Assembly: GCF_001013475.1 (NCBI RefSeq)
Contig: NZ_JZEF01000001.1
Coordinates: 597,472 to 661,471, forward strand
Length of the DNA stretch: 64,000 nt
Direction of reading: 5' to 3'
DNA from: Xanthomonas arboricola pv. juglandis
GTDB lineage: Bacteria; Pseudomonadota; Gammaproteobacteria; Xanthomonadales; Xanthomonadaceae
This document shows, in pieces, positions 34,006 to 43,600 of this stretch (its first letter is position 1; every line of letters starts with the position of its first letter). Made by a program: the position numbers and the translations under genes. The notes beneath the pieces are model-generated. The model did no database searches. It was not told where the DNA came from and saw only the letters and a program-made list of their open reading frames with translations.

Positions 34006-35873
34006 GCACCCACAGCGTCTGGCGCGCGAGCGCATTGAGTGTGCTGATTGTTGCCAGCCTGGGCGGCACCGCCGTGCAGGCACAGGCCGCAGCACCTGCA
34101 CCCGCAGCAAGCACGCAGGACAGTGCAGCGGCACGCTTCAAGGCGCTGTACACGCGCGAATGGCGCTGGCGCCAGGCGCAGCTGTCCGGCGCGGTGGATG
34201 AAGACAACCAGGCCACGCAGGACAGGCAGTCCGACCATCTGCCCAAGGTCGATGTGGCCACGCAAAACCTGCGCACCGCGTACTGGCAACAGGCGTTGAA
34301 GGAGCTGGATGCGATTTCGGCAGCGCAGTTGCCGGCCGAAGATCAGGTGAGCTACCAGGTGTACCGGCAGCAGCTGCTGGTGCTGCTGGACCAGCAGCAC
34401 TTCCGCGCCTGGGAAATGCCGTTCAACAGCGACTCGGCGTTCTGGAGCGACCTGGGCTTCAGCGCCGAGGCCAAGCTGCGCACGCGCGAGGACTACCAGC
34501 GCTATCTGAAGATGCTGGCCGATATCCCGCGCTATTTCGCCGAGCACACCGACAATATGCGTGCCGGCCTGGCGCGCGGTTTCAGCCAGCCCCGGGTGAC
34601 CCTGACCGGGCGCGACCAGTCCATCGCCGACGTGGTGCAGGCCAAGGGCGAGGCCAATCCGTTCTACGCACCGTTCAAGCAGATGCCGGCCACCCTGCCT
34701 GCCGATGTGCAGGCGCAATTGCGCCAGCAGGCGGTGCAGACCATCGATGCGCAGGTGCTGCCGGCCTACGCGAGCTTGCTGGACTTCATCCGCAACGAGT
34801 ACCAGCCGCGCGCACGCACCACGCTGGCCGGCGAGGCCTTGCCGGACGGGCAGGCGTATTACCGCGCGCAGATCCGCGAGTTCACCACGCTGGAGTTGAG
34901 CCCGGAGCAGATCCACCAGATCGGTCTGCAGGAAGTGGCCAAGCTGCGCACGCAGATGGATCAGACCATCGCCGCCAGCGGCTTCAAGGCGCCGGCCGGG
35001 CAGGCGGTGTTTCCGGCCTTCCTGCAGTTCCTGCGCAGCGACCCGCAGTTCTATGCCAGGACGCCGGAACAGTTGCTCAAGCAGGCCGCCTGGATCGCCA
35101 AGCGCGTGGACGCCAAGGTGGGCGATTACATCGGCCGGCTGCCGCGGCGACGCTTCGCGATCGAGCCGGTACCGCCGGACCTGGCGCCGTTCTACACCGG
35201 CGGCCGTGGCGGCCCCGGCATCTACCTGGTCAATACCTACAACCTGCCATCGCGGCCGCTGTACAACCTGACCGCGTTGACGCTGCACGAGTCCTCGCCC
35301 GGCCACGCGCTGCAGATGCCGCTGGCGGCCGAGGCGCAGGGGCTGCCGGAGTTTCGCCGCTACGCCTACATCTCTGCCTACGGTGAAGGCTGGGCGCTGT
35401 ACTCGGAGTACCTGGGCCAGGAAATGGGCATGTACGACACGCCCTACGACCGCTTCGGCTATCTGACCTACCAGATGTGGCGCGCCTGCCGCCTGGTGAT
35501 CGACACCGGCATCCACCACCAGGGCTGGACGCGCGCGCAGGCGCAGGCCTACCTGCGCGACAACACCGCCCTAAGCGAGCATGAAGTCACCACCGAGGTC
35601 GATCGCTACATCGCCTGGCCGGGGCAGGCGTTGTCCTACTACCTGGGCGAGCTGAAGATCCTGGAACTGCGGCGCAAGGCCGAAACCGCCCTGGGCGAAA
35701 AATTCGACCTGCGCCATTTCCACGATGCGGTGCTGCAGACCGGCTCGGTGCCGCTGCCGGTGCTGGAAGCGCGCATCGACCGCTTCATCGCCGACGGGGG
35801 TGTCTCGCCCTATGCGGACGGCACCGCGGCAGATACCGCCGATGCAGGGACGGGGGCGGCTGCCGATGACTGA
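34002..35873 (+). CDS. DUF885 family metallopeptidase-like protein, second copy
   Basis: A 623-residue secreted paralogue of the preceding protein, with a Sec signal peptide (ALSVLIVASLGGTAVQAQA, cleavage near residue 28) and no lipobox. The core motif is LTLHESSPGHALQMPLA, then SAYGEGWALYSEYLGQEMG and EVDRYIAWPGQALSYYLGELKILELR. Where copy 1 has HEGVPGHH this copy has HESSPGH, so the last His of the motif differs while the H-E-x2-P-G-H core is kept. The tandem, translationally coupled arrangement of one lipoprotein and one soluble enzyme suggests complementary specificity on the same peptide pool. Confidence 0.9.
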   Translation: MSTHSVWRASALSVLIVASLGGTAVQAQAAAPAPAASTQDSAAARFKALYTREWRWRQAQLSGAVDEDNQATQDRQSDHLPKVDVATQNLRTAYWQQALKELDAISAAQLPAEDQVSYQVYRQQLLVLLDQQHFRAWEMPFNSDSAFWSDLGFSAEAKLRTREDYQRYLKMLADIPRYFAEHTDNMRAGLARGFSQPRVTLTGRDQSIADVVQAKGEANPFYAPFKQMPATLPADVQAQLRQQAVQTIDAQVLPAYASLLDFIRNEYQPRARTTLAGEALPDGQAYYRAQIREFTTLELSPEQIHQIGLQEVAKLRTQMDQTIAASGFKAPAGQAVFPAFLQFLRSDPQFYARTPEQLLKQAAWIAKRVDAKVGDYIGRLPRRRFAIEPVPPDLAPFYTGGRGGPGIYLVNTYNLPSRPLYNLTALTLHESSPGHALQMPLAAEAQGLPEFRRYAYISAYGEGWALYSEYLGQEMGMYDTPYDRFGYLTYQMWRACRLVIDTGIHHQGWTRAQAQAYLRDNTALSEHEVTTEVDRYIAWPGQALSYYLGELKILELRRKAETALGEKFDLRHFHDAVLQTGSVPLPVLEARIDRFIADGGVSPYADGTAADTADAGTGAAADD

Positions 35874-36028
35874 GTGCGGCCAGTTGCGCCTGCATCCGTT
35901 TGCCGGACCTGTGTTGCTGCCGTCGTACAAGACCACCGACGCGCAATCGCAGAACCACTGACCGCCATACGCCACGCACGACCACGCCATCTTCCGCAGC
36001 ACGCGCTTTCATTTGTCCGGGGCCAGCT

Positions 36029-37615
36029 ATGACCACACACGGTGCGACCACGCAAGGCAAGTTCCACAAGCGACTGAGCCTGACCGACCTGACCTTCATC
36101 GGGCTGGGCTCGATCTTCGGGTCGGGCTGGTTGTTCTCGGCCAGCCATGTCTCGTCCATCGCCGGACCGGCCGGCATCCTGTCGTGGATTCTCGGCGGCA
36201 TTGCGGTGTTGCTGCTCGGCCTGGTGTATTGCGAACTCGGCGCCGCGCTGCCGCGTGCCGGTGGCGTGGTGCGCTACCCGGAATATTCGCATGGCGCCTT
36301 GCTCGGCTCGTTGACCGGCTTCATCACCCTGATCGCGTTTTCCAGCCTGATCGCGATCGAGGTGGAGGCGGCGCGCCAGTATGCGGCGGCGTGGTTTCCG
36401 CTGCTCAACCAACCCGGCGGCAGCCATCCCAGCGTGTGGGGCTGGCTGGTGCAACTGGCCTTGCTGGTGCTGTTCTTCCTGCTCAACTATTTCAGCGTCA
36501 AGACCTTCGCGCTGGCCAACAACATCGTCAGCATCTTCAAGTTCCTGGTGCCGATCCTGGTGATCGTGCTGCTGATGAAACACTTCAACGCAGACAACCT
36601 GAGCGTGCACGGGTTCGCACCGTCGGGCATGGCCGGGGTGGAGGCGGCGATCTCCGCCGGCGGCATCATCTTTGCCTACCTGGGGCTGACGCCGATCGTG
36701 TCGGTGGCCAGCGAGGTGCGCGACCCGCAGCGCAATATCCCGATCGCCCTGATCCTGTCGGTGGCCTTGTCCACGGTGATCTATGTGCTGCTGCAGCTGG
36801 CGTTTTTGGGCAGCATCCCGGCCGCGCAACTGGCGCCGGGCTGGAGCGGCATCGACAAGGTGTTTGCGCTGCCGTACCACGACATCGCGTTGGCGTTGGG
36901 GATGGCGTGGCTGGCCGCACTGGTGATCTGCGATGCGATGGTCTCGCCCAGCGGCACCGGCAACATCTACATGAATGCCACCCCGCGGGTGGTGTATGGC
37001 TGGGCGCGTAGCGGCGGGTTCCTGCCGGTGCTGACGCGGGTGGATCCGGCGTCGGGCATTCCGCGTCCGGCATTGTGGCTGAGCCTGGGCTTGTCGATCT
37101 TCTGGACGCTGCCGTTCCCCTCGTGGGAGACCTTGATCGGCGTGGTGTCGGCCGCGCTGGTGCTGAGCTATGCGGTGGCGCCGGTCACGGTGGCAGCGTT
37201 GCGCCGCAGCGCGCCGGAGCTGCCGCGGCCGTTTCGCGTCCGTGGCCTTGCCGTGCTGGGGCCGCTGTCGTTCATGGTCGCGGCCTTGATCGTGTACTGG
37301 TCCACCTGGCCGACGCTGTCGTGGTTGCTCGGCCTGCAGGTGCTCGCGTTCGCGCTATACGTGCTGTATCGCCTGCCTTCGCGCGCGGGCAGGGCACGCC
37401 TGCTGCGCCAGGTGCGCGCATCGCTGTGGCTGATCGTGTTCTTCGTGCTGGTGATGGCGGTGTCCTGGGCCGGTACGTTCGGCGGCCACGGCTGGATCGC
37501 GCATCCGTTCGACACCTTGAGCGTGGCGGTGATCGCGTTCTTCATCTATCACTGGGGCGCGCGCAGCGGCTTGCGCAGTGACGAGCTGGCGCTGGAAGAA
37601 GACGATGGCGAATGA
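36029..37615 (+). CDS. APC-superfamily amino acid permease
   Basis: A 528-residue inner-membrane transporter with about 12-14 hydrophobic segments. The first helix has the APC substrate-binding break GLGSIFGSGWLFSASHVSSIAGPAG, and later segments FAYLGLTPIVSVASEVRDPQRNIPIALILS and the ELPRPFRVRG loop are characteristic of amino-acid permeases of the LAT/AAT type. Located between the DUF885 peptidases and a prolyl-oligopeptidase gene, it probably imports the proline or hydroxyproline released in the periplasm (inference). The start MTTHGATTQGKFHKRLSLTDL at 36029 gives the expected short cytoplasmic N-terminus. Confidence 0.9.
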   Translation: MTTHGATTQGKFHKRLSLTDLTFIGLGSIFGSGWLFSASHVSSIAGPAGILSWILGGIAVLLLGLVYCELGAALPRAGGVVRYPEYSHGALLGSLTGFITLIAFSSLIAIEVEAARQYAAAWFPLLNQPGGSHPSVWGWLVQLALLVLFFLLNYFSVKTFALANNIVSIFKFLVPILVIVLLMKHFNADNLSVHGFAPSGMAGVEAAISAGGIIFAYLGLTPIVSVASEVRDPQRNIPIALILSVALSTVIYVLLQLAFLGSIPAAQLAPGWSGIDKVFALPYHDIALALGMAWLAALVICDAMVSPSGTGNIYMNATPRVVYGWARSGGFLPVLTRVDPASGIPRPALWLSLGLSIFWTLPFPSWETLIGVVSAALVLSYAVAPVTVAALRRSAPELPRPFRVRGLAVLGPLSFMVAALIVYWSTWPTLSWLLGLQVLAFALYVLYRLPSRAGRARLLRQVRASLWLIVFFVLVMAVSWAGTFGGHGWIAHPFDTLSVAVIAFFIYHWGARSGLRSDELALEEDDGE

Positions 37616-39953
37616 CGCTCGGCGTCCCGCATGGGCAGTGCAGGTCTCGCGCGCCATGGCCGCCTGCATGCTGTTGCTCGCCGCCACTGCGCAGGCGGAG
37701 CCCGGGGTGCCCGATTACCAGCGTTCGCTCGGCCTGCGCGCGCACTGGAGCACGCTGACCGAAAACGTCGCCTGGCCGGCGCAATGGAAGGACGACGGTA
37801 CGTTCTACTACCGCAAGACCGTGCCTGGTGGTTTCGCCTTCGTTCGCGCGGACGTGGCGACAGGGCACAAGCAGCCGGCCTTCGACCAGGCGCGCGTGGC
37901 GCAGGCGCTGCAAGCCGCCACCGGCGCCGCATATGCGGCGTTGGCGTTGCCGTTCGAGCGGTTTGCGTACTCGCAGGAAGGTGCGCGCGAAGACGGCGCG
38001 ATTGTGTTCGCCATCGGGGAAGCACCCTGGCGCTGCAGCTTGGCCACGTATCAATGCGCGCCCGATGCCCCCGGCCGGCAACCGCAGTCGCAGCAGCGAC
38101 CACGCGGCTTCGGCGTGGTGCGCGACCCGGATGTGGCGGCCGACACCACCCCACGCCGTTCGCCCGACGGGCAATGGGAAGCGCTGGCCGATGGCTGGAA
38201 CCTGATCGTGCGCCGGGTGGCCGATGGCCGAAGCGTGCAGCGCACCGACGATGGACGCGCCGAGGATTATTTCGATCCGGAAAGCATTGCCTGGTCGCCT
38301 GATTCGCAGCGGTTGGCGGTGTATCGGGTACGGCCGGGTACTGCGCGCCGCGTCACCCGCGTGGAGGCCGCGCCGGCCGGACGTCTTCAACCGCTCGTGC
38401 ACACCCAGCTGTATCCCAAGCCGGGCGATGCGGTGGATGTGGAACGGCCGGTGCTGCTGGCGGTGGATGGCACGCGGCGGGTGGTGGACAACGCCTTGTT
38501 TGCCACGCCGTACTCCTTGTCGCCGCTGCAATGGCGGACGGATGGGCGCAGCGTGAGCTTTGAGTATGTGCAACGCGGCTTTCAGCACATGCGCGTGATT
38601 GCGGTGGATGCCCGCAGCGGGCGGGCACATGTGGCCGTGGCCGAACACGCACGCACCTTCGTCTATGCGGACCGCAGCTTTCGTCACGATGTGGACGCGC
38701 ATGGCAACGAGATTGTGTGGATCTCCGAACGCGACGGCTGGCGGCATCTGTACCTGGTCGATGGCCGCAGCGGCAGCTTCAAGCGGCAGCTCACGCACGG
38801 GCAGTGGATCGTACGCGATGTGCTGCGCGTGGACGACGCGCAGCGGCGCATCTGGTTCACCGCCAGCGGCATGGATGCGGGCAAGGACCCGTACTACCGG
38901 CAGCTGTACAGCGTGGATTTCGACGGCCGCCGGTTGACCCGGCTGACCCACAGCGATGCCGATCACGATGTGGCGATCGCGGACGACGGCCGGCATTACG
39001 TCGATGTCTATTCGCGACCGGACCTGCCGCCGGTGATGGAGCTGCACGCCATCGATGGCCGGCTGCTGCAGCAGGTGGAACAGGGCAAGATCGACAAATT
39101 GCTGGCCGCCGGCTGGCGCGCGCCGGAGACCTTCGTGGCCAAGGGCCGCGATGGCCGCACCGACATCTGGGGCATGGTGGTGCGCCCACGCGATTACGAC
39201 CCGCACAAGAGGTATCCGGTGATCGAGAACATCTACGCCGGACCGCACGACTCCTTCGTGCCCAAGACATTCTGGCCGTTCGGCTATCACTCCGGTGGCG
39301 ACAAGCAGATCGGCATGCAGGCGCAGGCGGATCTGGGCTTTATCGTGGTGATGATCGACGGCATGGGCACCGCCAATCGCTCCAAGGCCTTTCACGATGT
39401 AGCGTGGAAAAACCTCGGCGATTCCGGCTTTCCCGATCGCATTGCCTGGCATCGCGCGTTGGCCGCAAAAGATCCGTCCTACGATATCGGCCGGGTCGGC
39501 ATCTATGGTGCTTCGGCCGGTGGGCAGAGCACGCTGGGTGCGCTCGAGCGGCATCCGGATTTCTACAAGGTGGGCGTGGCGTTTGCCGGTTGCTACGACA
39601 ACCGCATGGACAAGATCAGCTGGAACGAGCAGTGGATGGGTTGGCCGGTGGATGCCAGCTATGCGCAGGCTTCGGGCGTTGTCAACGCAGCCAAGTTGCA
39701 AGGCGACCTGCTGCTGATCGTCGGCGAGCAGGACAGCAACGTGGATCCGGCCTCCACCGCGCAGGTGGTCGATGCGTTGATCAAGAGCGGCAAGGACTTC
39801 GACCTGCTCAACGTGCCCGGTGGCGAGCATTCGGTGGGCCGGTCCAGCGGGCCGATCGACTATGTGCAGCGCCGCCAGTACGACTTCTTCGTGCGCCACC
39901 TGCGCAACGAACCCACGCCGCACTGGAATTCACTACCGTCGGAGGCGCGATGA
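37605..39953 (+). CDS. Secreted S9 family prolyl-oligopeptidase-like peptidase (DPP4 type)
   Basis: The 782-residue precursor has a signal peptide (about residues 11-32), an N-terminal beta-propeller of the DPP4 type (repeats such as IAWSPDSQRLAVYRV and HGNEIVWISERDGWRHLYLVD) and a C-terminal alpha/beta-hydrolase domain. The triad is Ser637 in YGASAGGQS, Asp710 in GEQDSNVD and His742 in GGEHSVG. S9 enzymes of this class cleave after proline or alanine near peptide N-termini. It overlaps the permease gene by 11 bases and the GH35 gene by four. A paralogue lies at 57214-59559; the two share long stretches such as NEQWMGWPV and DLLLI-VGEQD/LLLITGDMD. Confidence 0.9.
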   Translation: MANDARRPAWAVQVSRAMAACMLLLAATAQAEPGVPDYQRSLGLRAHWSTLTENVAWPAQWKDDGTFYYRKTVPGGFAFVRADVATGHKQPAFDQARVAQALQAATGAAYAALALPFERFAYSQEGAREDGAIVFAIGEAPWRCSLATYQCAPDAPGRQPQSQQRPRGFGVVRDPDVAADTTPRRSPDGQWEALADGWNLIVRRVADGRSVQRTDDGRAEDYFDPESIAWSPDSQRLAVYRVRPGTARRVTRVEAAPAGRLQPLVHTQLYPKPGDAVDVERPVLLAVDGTRRVVDNALFATPYSLSPLQWRTDGRSVSFEYVQRGFQHMRVIAVDARSGRAHVAVAEHARTFVYADRSFRHDVDAHGNEIVWISERDGWRHLYLVDGRSGSFKRQLTHGQWIVRDVLRVDDAQRRIWFTASGMDAGKDPYYRQLYSVDFDGRRLTRLTHSDADHDVAIADDGRHYVDVYSRPDLPPVMELHAIDGRLLQQVEQGKIDKLLAAGWRAPETFVAKGRDGRTDIWGMVVRPRDYDPHKRYPVIENIYAGPHDSFVPKTFWPFGYHSGGDKQIGMQAQADLGFIVVMIDGMGTANRSKAFHDVAWKNLGDSGFPDRIAWHRALAAKDPSYDIGRVGIYGASAGGQSTLGALERHPDFYKVGVAFAGCYDNRMDKISWNEQWMGWPVDASYAQASGVVNAAKLQGDLLLIVGEQDSNVDPASTAQVVDALIKSGKDFDLLNVPGGEHSVGRSSGPIDYVQRRQYDFFVRHLRNEPTPHWNSLPSEAR

Positions 39954-41590
39954 TGCATGTGTTTGCCCTGAACATACCGCAGCCGCGTGGCCGCCTCGCG
40001 GCCCTGCTGTGGTCGCTGGCGATGTTGGCCGCCAGCGTGCCGCTGCTGGCCAGTGCAGAAGAGCTGCCGCGCTTCGTCACCCAGAATGGCCGCCATGCGC
40101 TGTTTGTCGATGGCGCGCCATACACCGTGCTGGCCGCGCAGCTGCACAACTCCAGTGCCTGGCCGGCCGTGCTGCCCAAGGCGCTGGACGAGGTGGTCGC
40201 GCTGCATGCCAACACGGTGGAAGCGCCTGTGTACTGGGAGCAGTTCGAGCCGGCGCCCGGGCGCTTCGATACCACCAACGTGGATGCACTGATCGCCGGC
40301 GCGCGCAAGCGCGGCCTGCGCGTGGCCTTGCTGTGGTTCGGCAGCTGGAAGAACGGCCAGATGCATTACGTGCCGGAGTGGATCAAGCGCGACGACACCA
40401 CGTACCCACGCATGCGCGATGCCAATGGCGAACCGGTGGACGTGCTGTCGCCGCATGTGGCCGCCAACATGCAGGCCGATGCGCGCGCCTTCACCGCGTT
40501 GATGCAGCACTTGCGCAAGGTCGATGGCGACCGCCACACGGTGATCCTGGTACAGGTGGAAAACGAGCCCGGCGCGATCGGCACGGTGCGCGACCATGGC
40601 CCGGCCGGCGAGGCGGCGTTCGCGCAACCGGTGCCTGCCGCGACCGCACAGGCGCTGGGCAAGCCGCAGGGCAGCTGGCAACAGCTGTTCGGTGCCGAGG
40701 CGGCCGAAGCCTTCAATGCGCATGCAACGGCGGCGTATATCGAACAGGTGGCCGCGGCCGGCAGGCGCGCGTATCCGCTGCCGCTCTACGTCAACACCTG
40801 GCTGCGCTACAAGGGCAAGCGTTACCCAGGCATGGATTACCCGTCCGGCGGTGCGACGGTGAACGTGTTCGCGCTATGGCGCGCGGCCACCCCGTCGATC
40901 GACTTCATCGGCACCGACATCTACACCAGCGACTACAACGAATACACCAAGGTCATCGGCCAGTACGCGCGGCCGGACAATCCGGCCTGGGTGTCGGAGA
41001 CCGGCTTCGAAGCGGCGACGGCGCCATACCTGTTCCATGTGCTGGGGCAGGGCGGGATCGGGTTTTCGGTGTTTGGCATGGATGGCAACCCGGACAGCGC
41101 AGCCAACCGCGCCGCGATTGCAGCGCACGCGGCCAACTTCAAGCTGCTGGCGCCGATGCAGCGCGTGATCGCCCAGGCGGCCTTCGACGGCCGGCTGCAG
41201 GCAGTGGCCGAACAGCCCGGCGCGCCGCAACGCACGCTGCGTTTCGGCGACTGGCAGGCCAGGGTGTCGTTCGGGGCGCCGCTATGGGGCGATGCGCCAG
41301 CGATCCTGCCGGGTAACGACGACCATGCAGGTCGGCTGCTGGTGGCGCAGCTGGGGCCGGAGGAGTTCCTGGTCACCGGCATGGCCGCGCGCATTGAATT
41401 TTTCCGCGAGGCGGCCGATACCCGTCATGGACAACTGTTGCGGGTGGAGCAGGGGCGGTACGTGAACGGGCGCTGGCAGGTCGAAAGACAGCTCAACGGC
41501 GACCAGACCGACTACGGGCTCAACGTCGGACGGGTGGATGCGGCGGGTGAAGTGCCGGTGGTGTTGCGTGTGCGGGTAGGCACCTATTGA
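39950..41590 (+). CDS. Secreted GH35 beta-galactosidase (with DUF5597-like C-terminus)
   Basis: A 546-residue precursor with a signal peptide (about residues 14-36) and a GH35-type TIM barrel. The likely acid/base is Glu206 in VQVENEPGAIG and the nucleophile Glu350 in PAWVSETGFEAA; LHNSSAWPAVLPKALDEVVALHANTVEAPVYWEQFEP is the family N-terminal signature. The C-terminal part (about 410-546) corresponds to the DUF5597 domain found in this bacterial subgroup. It should remove terminal beta-galactose; in this setting the galactose side chains of arabinogalactan proteins or extensin are plausible substrates. ATG at 39950 follows GGAGGCGCG and overlaps the S9 stop. A perfect palindrome CGGCTGCGCAGCCG lies just after the gene at 41603-41616, without a T-tract. 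Confidence 0.9.
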   Translation: MMHVFALNIPQPRGRLAALLWSLAMLAASVPLLASAEELPRFVTQNGRHALFVDGAPYTVLAAQLHNSSAWPAVLPKALDEVVALHANTVEAPVYWEQFEPAPGRFDTTNVDALIAGARKRGLRVALLWFGSWKNGQMHYVPEWIKRDDTTYPRMRDANGEPVDVLSPHVAANMQADARAFTALMQHLRKVDGDRHTVILVQVENEPGAIGTVRDHGPAGEAAFAQPVPAATAQALGKPQGSWQQLFGAEAAEAFNAHATAAYIEQVAAAGRRAYPLPLYVNTWLRYKGKRYPGMDYPSGGATVNVFALWRAATPSIDFIGTDIYTSDYNEYTKVIGQYARPDNPAWVSETGFEAATAPYLFHVLGQGGIGFSVFGMDGNPDSAANRAAIAAHAANFKLLAPMQRVIAQAAFDGRLQAVAEQPGAPQRTLRFGDWQARVSFGAPLWGDAPAILPGNDDHAGRLLVAQLGPEEFLVTGMAARIEFFREAADTRHGQLLRVEQGRYVNGRWQVERQLNGDQTDYGLNVGRVDAAGEVPVVLRVRVGTY

Positions 41591-41829
41591 GCCTGCGTGA
41601 GGCGGCTGCGCAGCCGTGAGGTGGGCGTTATCGGAATCGATGGGACATGTAGTTGCGGTTCCTGTTAGCTGGTTCCACCGCGTGAGAAATGCTCGCCACG
41701 CGCATTGGCTGGCGTAAGTGGGTTGCGTAAGAGCGAAAGCGGTACGGCGCAATTGCCGGCAGCGGTTGTGCTGATTGGTTGGTAAACAAACGTCATTGGT
41801 TATTTCTCAGTTTCTGCACCGGAGCCATC

Positions 41830-42126
41830 ATGAGCATCAGCAGTATCGCCAGTTCCGGAATGCAGGTCGCCGCGCTGCGCCAGCAGGTGGCCGCCAGCAA
41901 TGTGGCGCGTCAGCCGGTGGACGGCAGTCCACGTCAGGCCGTTGCAGCCAGCACGCAGGTCAATGGTGGCGTGGCCGCCAGCGTGGTCGACGCCAACGCC
42001 GATCCATCGGCACCGGCCAGCGATTTGGTCGAAGGCCTCTCGGCACGCAACGACTTCCAGGCCAACGCCAATGCGCTACGGCGCTCCGACCAAATGCTGG
42101 GTAGCTTGCTGGATGTGCTGACCTGA
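41830..42126 (+). CDS. Small flagellar-rod-like protein
   Basis: A 98-residue protein whose ends resemble flagellar rod/hook proteins. The N-terminal SSIASSGMQVAALRQQVAASNVA is similar to the FlgB/C/F/G opening helix, and the C-terminal DLVEGLSARNDFQANANALRRSDQMLGSLLDVL resembles the C-terminal helix that pairs with it. The central globular part is replaced by a short linker, so it cannot be a normal rod protein. ATG at 41830 follows GGAGCC at 41821-41826. It is not near flagellar genes; similar small proteins may be chaperone-like, structural or simply relics. Function unknown. Confidence 0.75.
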   Translation: MSISSIASSGMQVAALRQQVAASNVARQPVDGSPRQAVAASTQVNGGVAASVVDANADPSAPASDLVEGLSARNDFQANANALRRSDQMLGSLLDVLT

Positions 42127-42507
42127 GAGCCTGGATTGGACGGAGGCCGGTTGTCGATCTGGTGCTTGGGGTACATGGCCGGCGCGCTAGTCCCACCTGG
42201 TGAGACGACGGGCAGATGCACGTTCTGCGTGACTGAGTCGGCGGTTTGATGGCTGCTGCTTATGCCGGTATCGATAACTGCAGTTGTCTTGTCTGCGGGT
42301 GTTAGGACCGTGCGGGCAGCTCGCAAGCGTAGAGCGGCTGATCTGTTACCTGGCTGCCGGGCCCTTGCCCGCCCACCATCGCGGGACACGCCGTGAATCC
42401 GTCCATGGAGCAACTGTGTTGTGCAGGGAGCTCTGGCCGTTCCAGCAGCGGGCACGTGCATGCCGGCCGCGTGTCTGCAGCCATCGCCGCATCCCGCACA
42501 TGGACAT
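42127..42507. other. Non-coding flank between the flagellar-like gene and the IS110 transposase
   Basis: About 380 bases without a supported gene. Part of it must be the right flank of the IS110-family element, downstream of the transposase; the exact end is not visible because this family lacks terminal inverted repeats. The ORF-like frames here have shadow composition. Confidence 0.4.
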
Positions 42508-43416
42508 TCAGGTCGGCGCGGCTTGGGCGTCTCTGGCGCGGGCGTTGAGGATGACCAGCATCTTGCGCATGGTTGCCACGACCGCGACCTTGCCGGGCTT
42601 TCCGCGTGCCCGCAGAGACCGATAAAACTCCCAGATCCGCTGCTCGTGCTGGATCGCAGACAGGCACGCCATGTACAGCACGTTGCGGACCTCGGCCCGC
42701 CCGCCTTGGATCCGGCGCACCCCGCGCATCCTTCCGCTGTCATGGGCGATGGGAGCCACGCCGACCAGCCTGGCAATCGCCTTCCCATCAAGGGTGCCCA
42801 GCTCCGGCAGGTAGCTGGCGAGCACCGCTTGCAGGGTCGCTCCGACGCCCTTGAGCGAGCGCAGCGCCTCCAACTGTGGTTGCTGGCGCACCTGTTCGGC
42901 AATCTGCTGTTCCAGGCGTGCGCAGGTCTTCTTGATCTGGTTGATGTTGGCCTGCAGCACCCGGCGCAGGGGTTTGTCCGTCACCTGCTCCAGTTGGTGG
43001 TCTGCGCTTGTCGCCAGCGCCACCAGCTGCCGCCGGGCACGCACAAACTCGCGCAGTCGCCGCCGCCAAGGTTCCATCGGTTGGTAGGCAAGCAACTCCA
43101 GCGTGGCGGCCATGCAAGCCAGATTCATCGCGTCCAGACGATCTGTTTTTGCCGGCAGGCCGGTGGCGGCGGCGAAGGCATGGCAGCGGTGCGCATTGGC
43201 CCGCACGATCCGGTAACCCGCGTCAAACAGAACATCCAGCACCGGATGCTCGTAGCCGCCAGAGGCCTCCAGGACAATCTGGCCGACCTCCTGGTTTGCC
43301 AGCCAGGCCAACAGCTTGCGATGGCCTGCCGGTGTGTTGTGAAACTGCGCGCAAGGGCCGTGGTGGACGGCTACATCCAACATGGCCTTACACACATCAA
43401 TCCCGATGCCGTTCAT
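42508..43416 (-). CDS. IS110-family transposase/recombinase (DEDD + Ser)
   Basis: The 302-residue recombinase has the N-terminal RuvC-like DEDD site: Asp7 in GIGIDVCK, Glu50 in IVLEASGGYE, and Asp92 and Asp95 in KTDRLDA. The C-terminal Tnp domain has the conserved serine, Ser227, in APIAHDSGRMRGVRRIQGGR. A coiled-coil helix (about residues 130-185) links them. It is full length with no frameshift, so probably functional. IS110 recombinases are directed by a structured non-coding RNA from the element's own flank. The start is ATG at 43416; the TTG at 43422 is less likely. Confidence 0.93.
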   Translation of the reverse strand: MNGIGIDVCKAMLDVAVHHGPCAQFHNTPAGHRKLLAWLANQEVGQIVLEASGGYEHPVLDVLFDAGYRIVRANAHRCHAFAAATGLPAKTDRLDAMNLACMAATLELLAYQPMEPWRRRLREFVRARRQLVALATSADHQLEQVTDKPLRRVLQANINQIKKTCARLEQQIAEQVRQQPQLEALRSLKGVGATLQAVLASYLPELGTLDGKAIARLVGVAPIAHDSGRMRGVRRIQGGRAEVRNVLYMACLSAIQHEQRIWEFYRSLRARGKPGKVAVVATMRKMLVILNARARDAQAAPT

Positions 43417-43422
43417 GAGCAA

Positions 43423-43600
43423 ACTCCGTTAGGCTTGAAGGGTCGAGAGCTCCCCCGCCTGCCCAGCCTTATGTCTACGAGCGGCTACTCTGGCAACTGT
43501 TCGGGCGATACAGGGGAGAAACCGACGTGGGCACCCGGCTCCAAGACGATCGGCAATGATCTAGGCTCTCACGGTGGCCCACGTCGGCTCTCGACACCCA
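43423..43600 (-). ncRNA. Candidate IS110 bridge RNA region
   Basis: The non-coding flank just upstream of the recombinase start contains a perfect 11-base inverted pair, CCGACGTGGGC at 43522-43532 and GCCCACGTCGG at 43577-43587, separated by 44 bases, which would form a stem with a large internal loop when transcribed. In characterised IS110 elements such as IS621 the bridge RNA comes from this position. Whether RNA is made here, and its exact ends, cannot be told from sequence alone. Confidence 0.4.

Noticed and set aside
32077..35519. Long minus-strand frames (685 and 567 codons) opposite the DUF885 genes
   Set aside because: Antisense shadows; the plus-strand genes have signal peptides and complete family motifs.
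37542..39923. 793-codon open frame on the minus strand opposite the first S9 peptidase
   Set aside because: Mirror frame created by high GC codon use. It is rich in His, Arg and Val with no domain, and the plus-strand gene has an intact catalytic triad.
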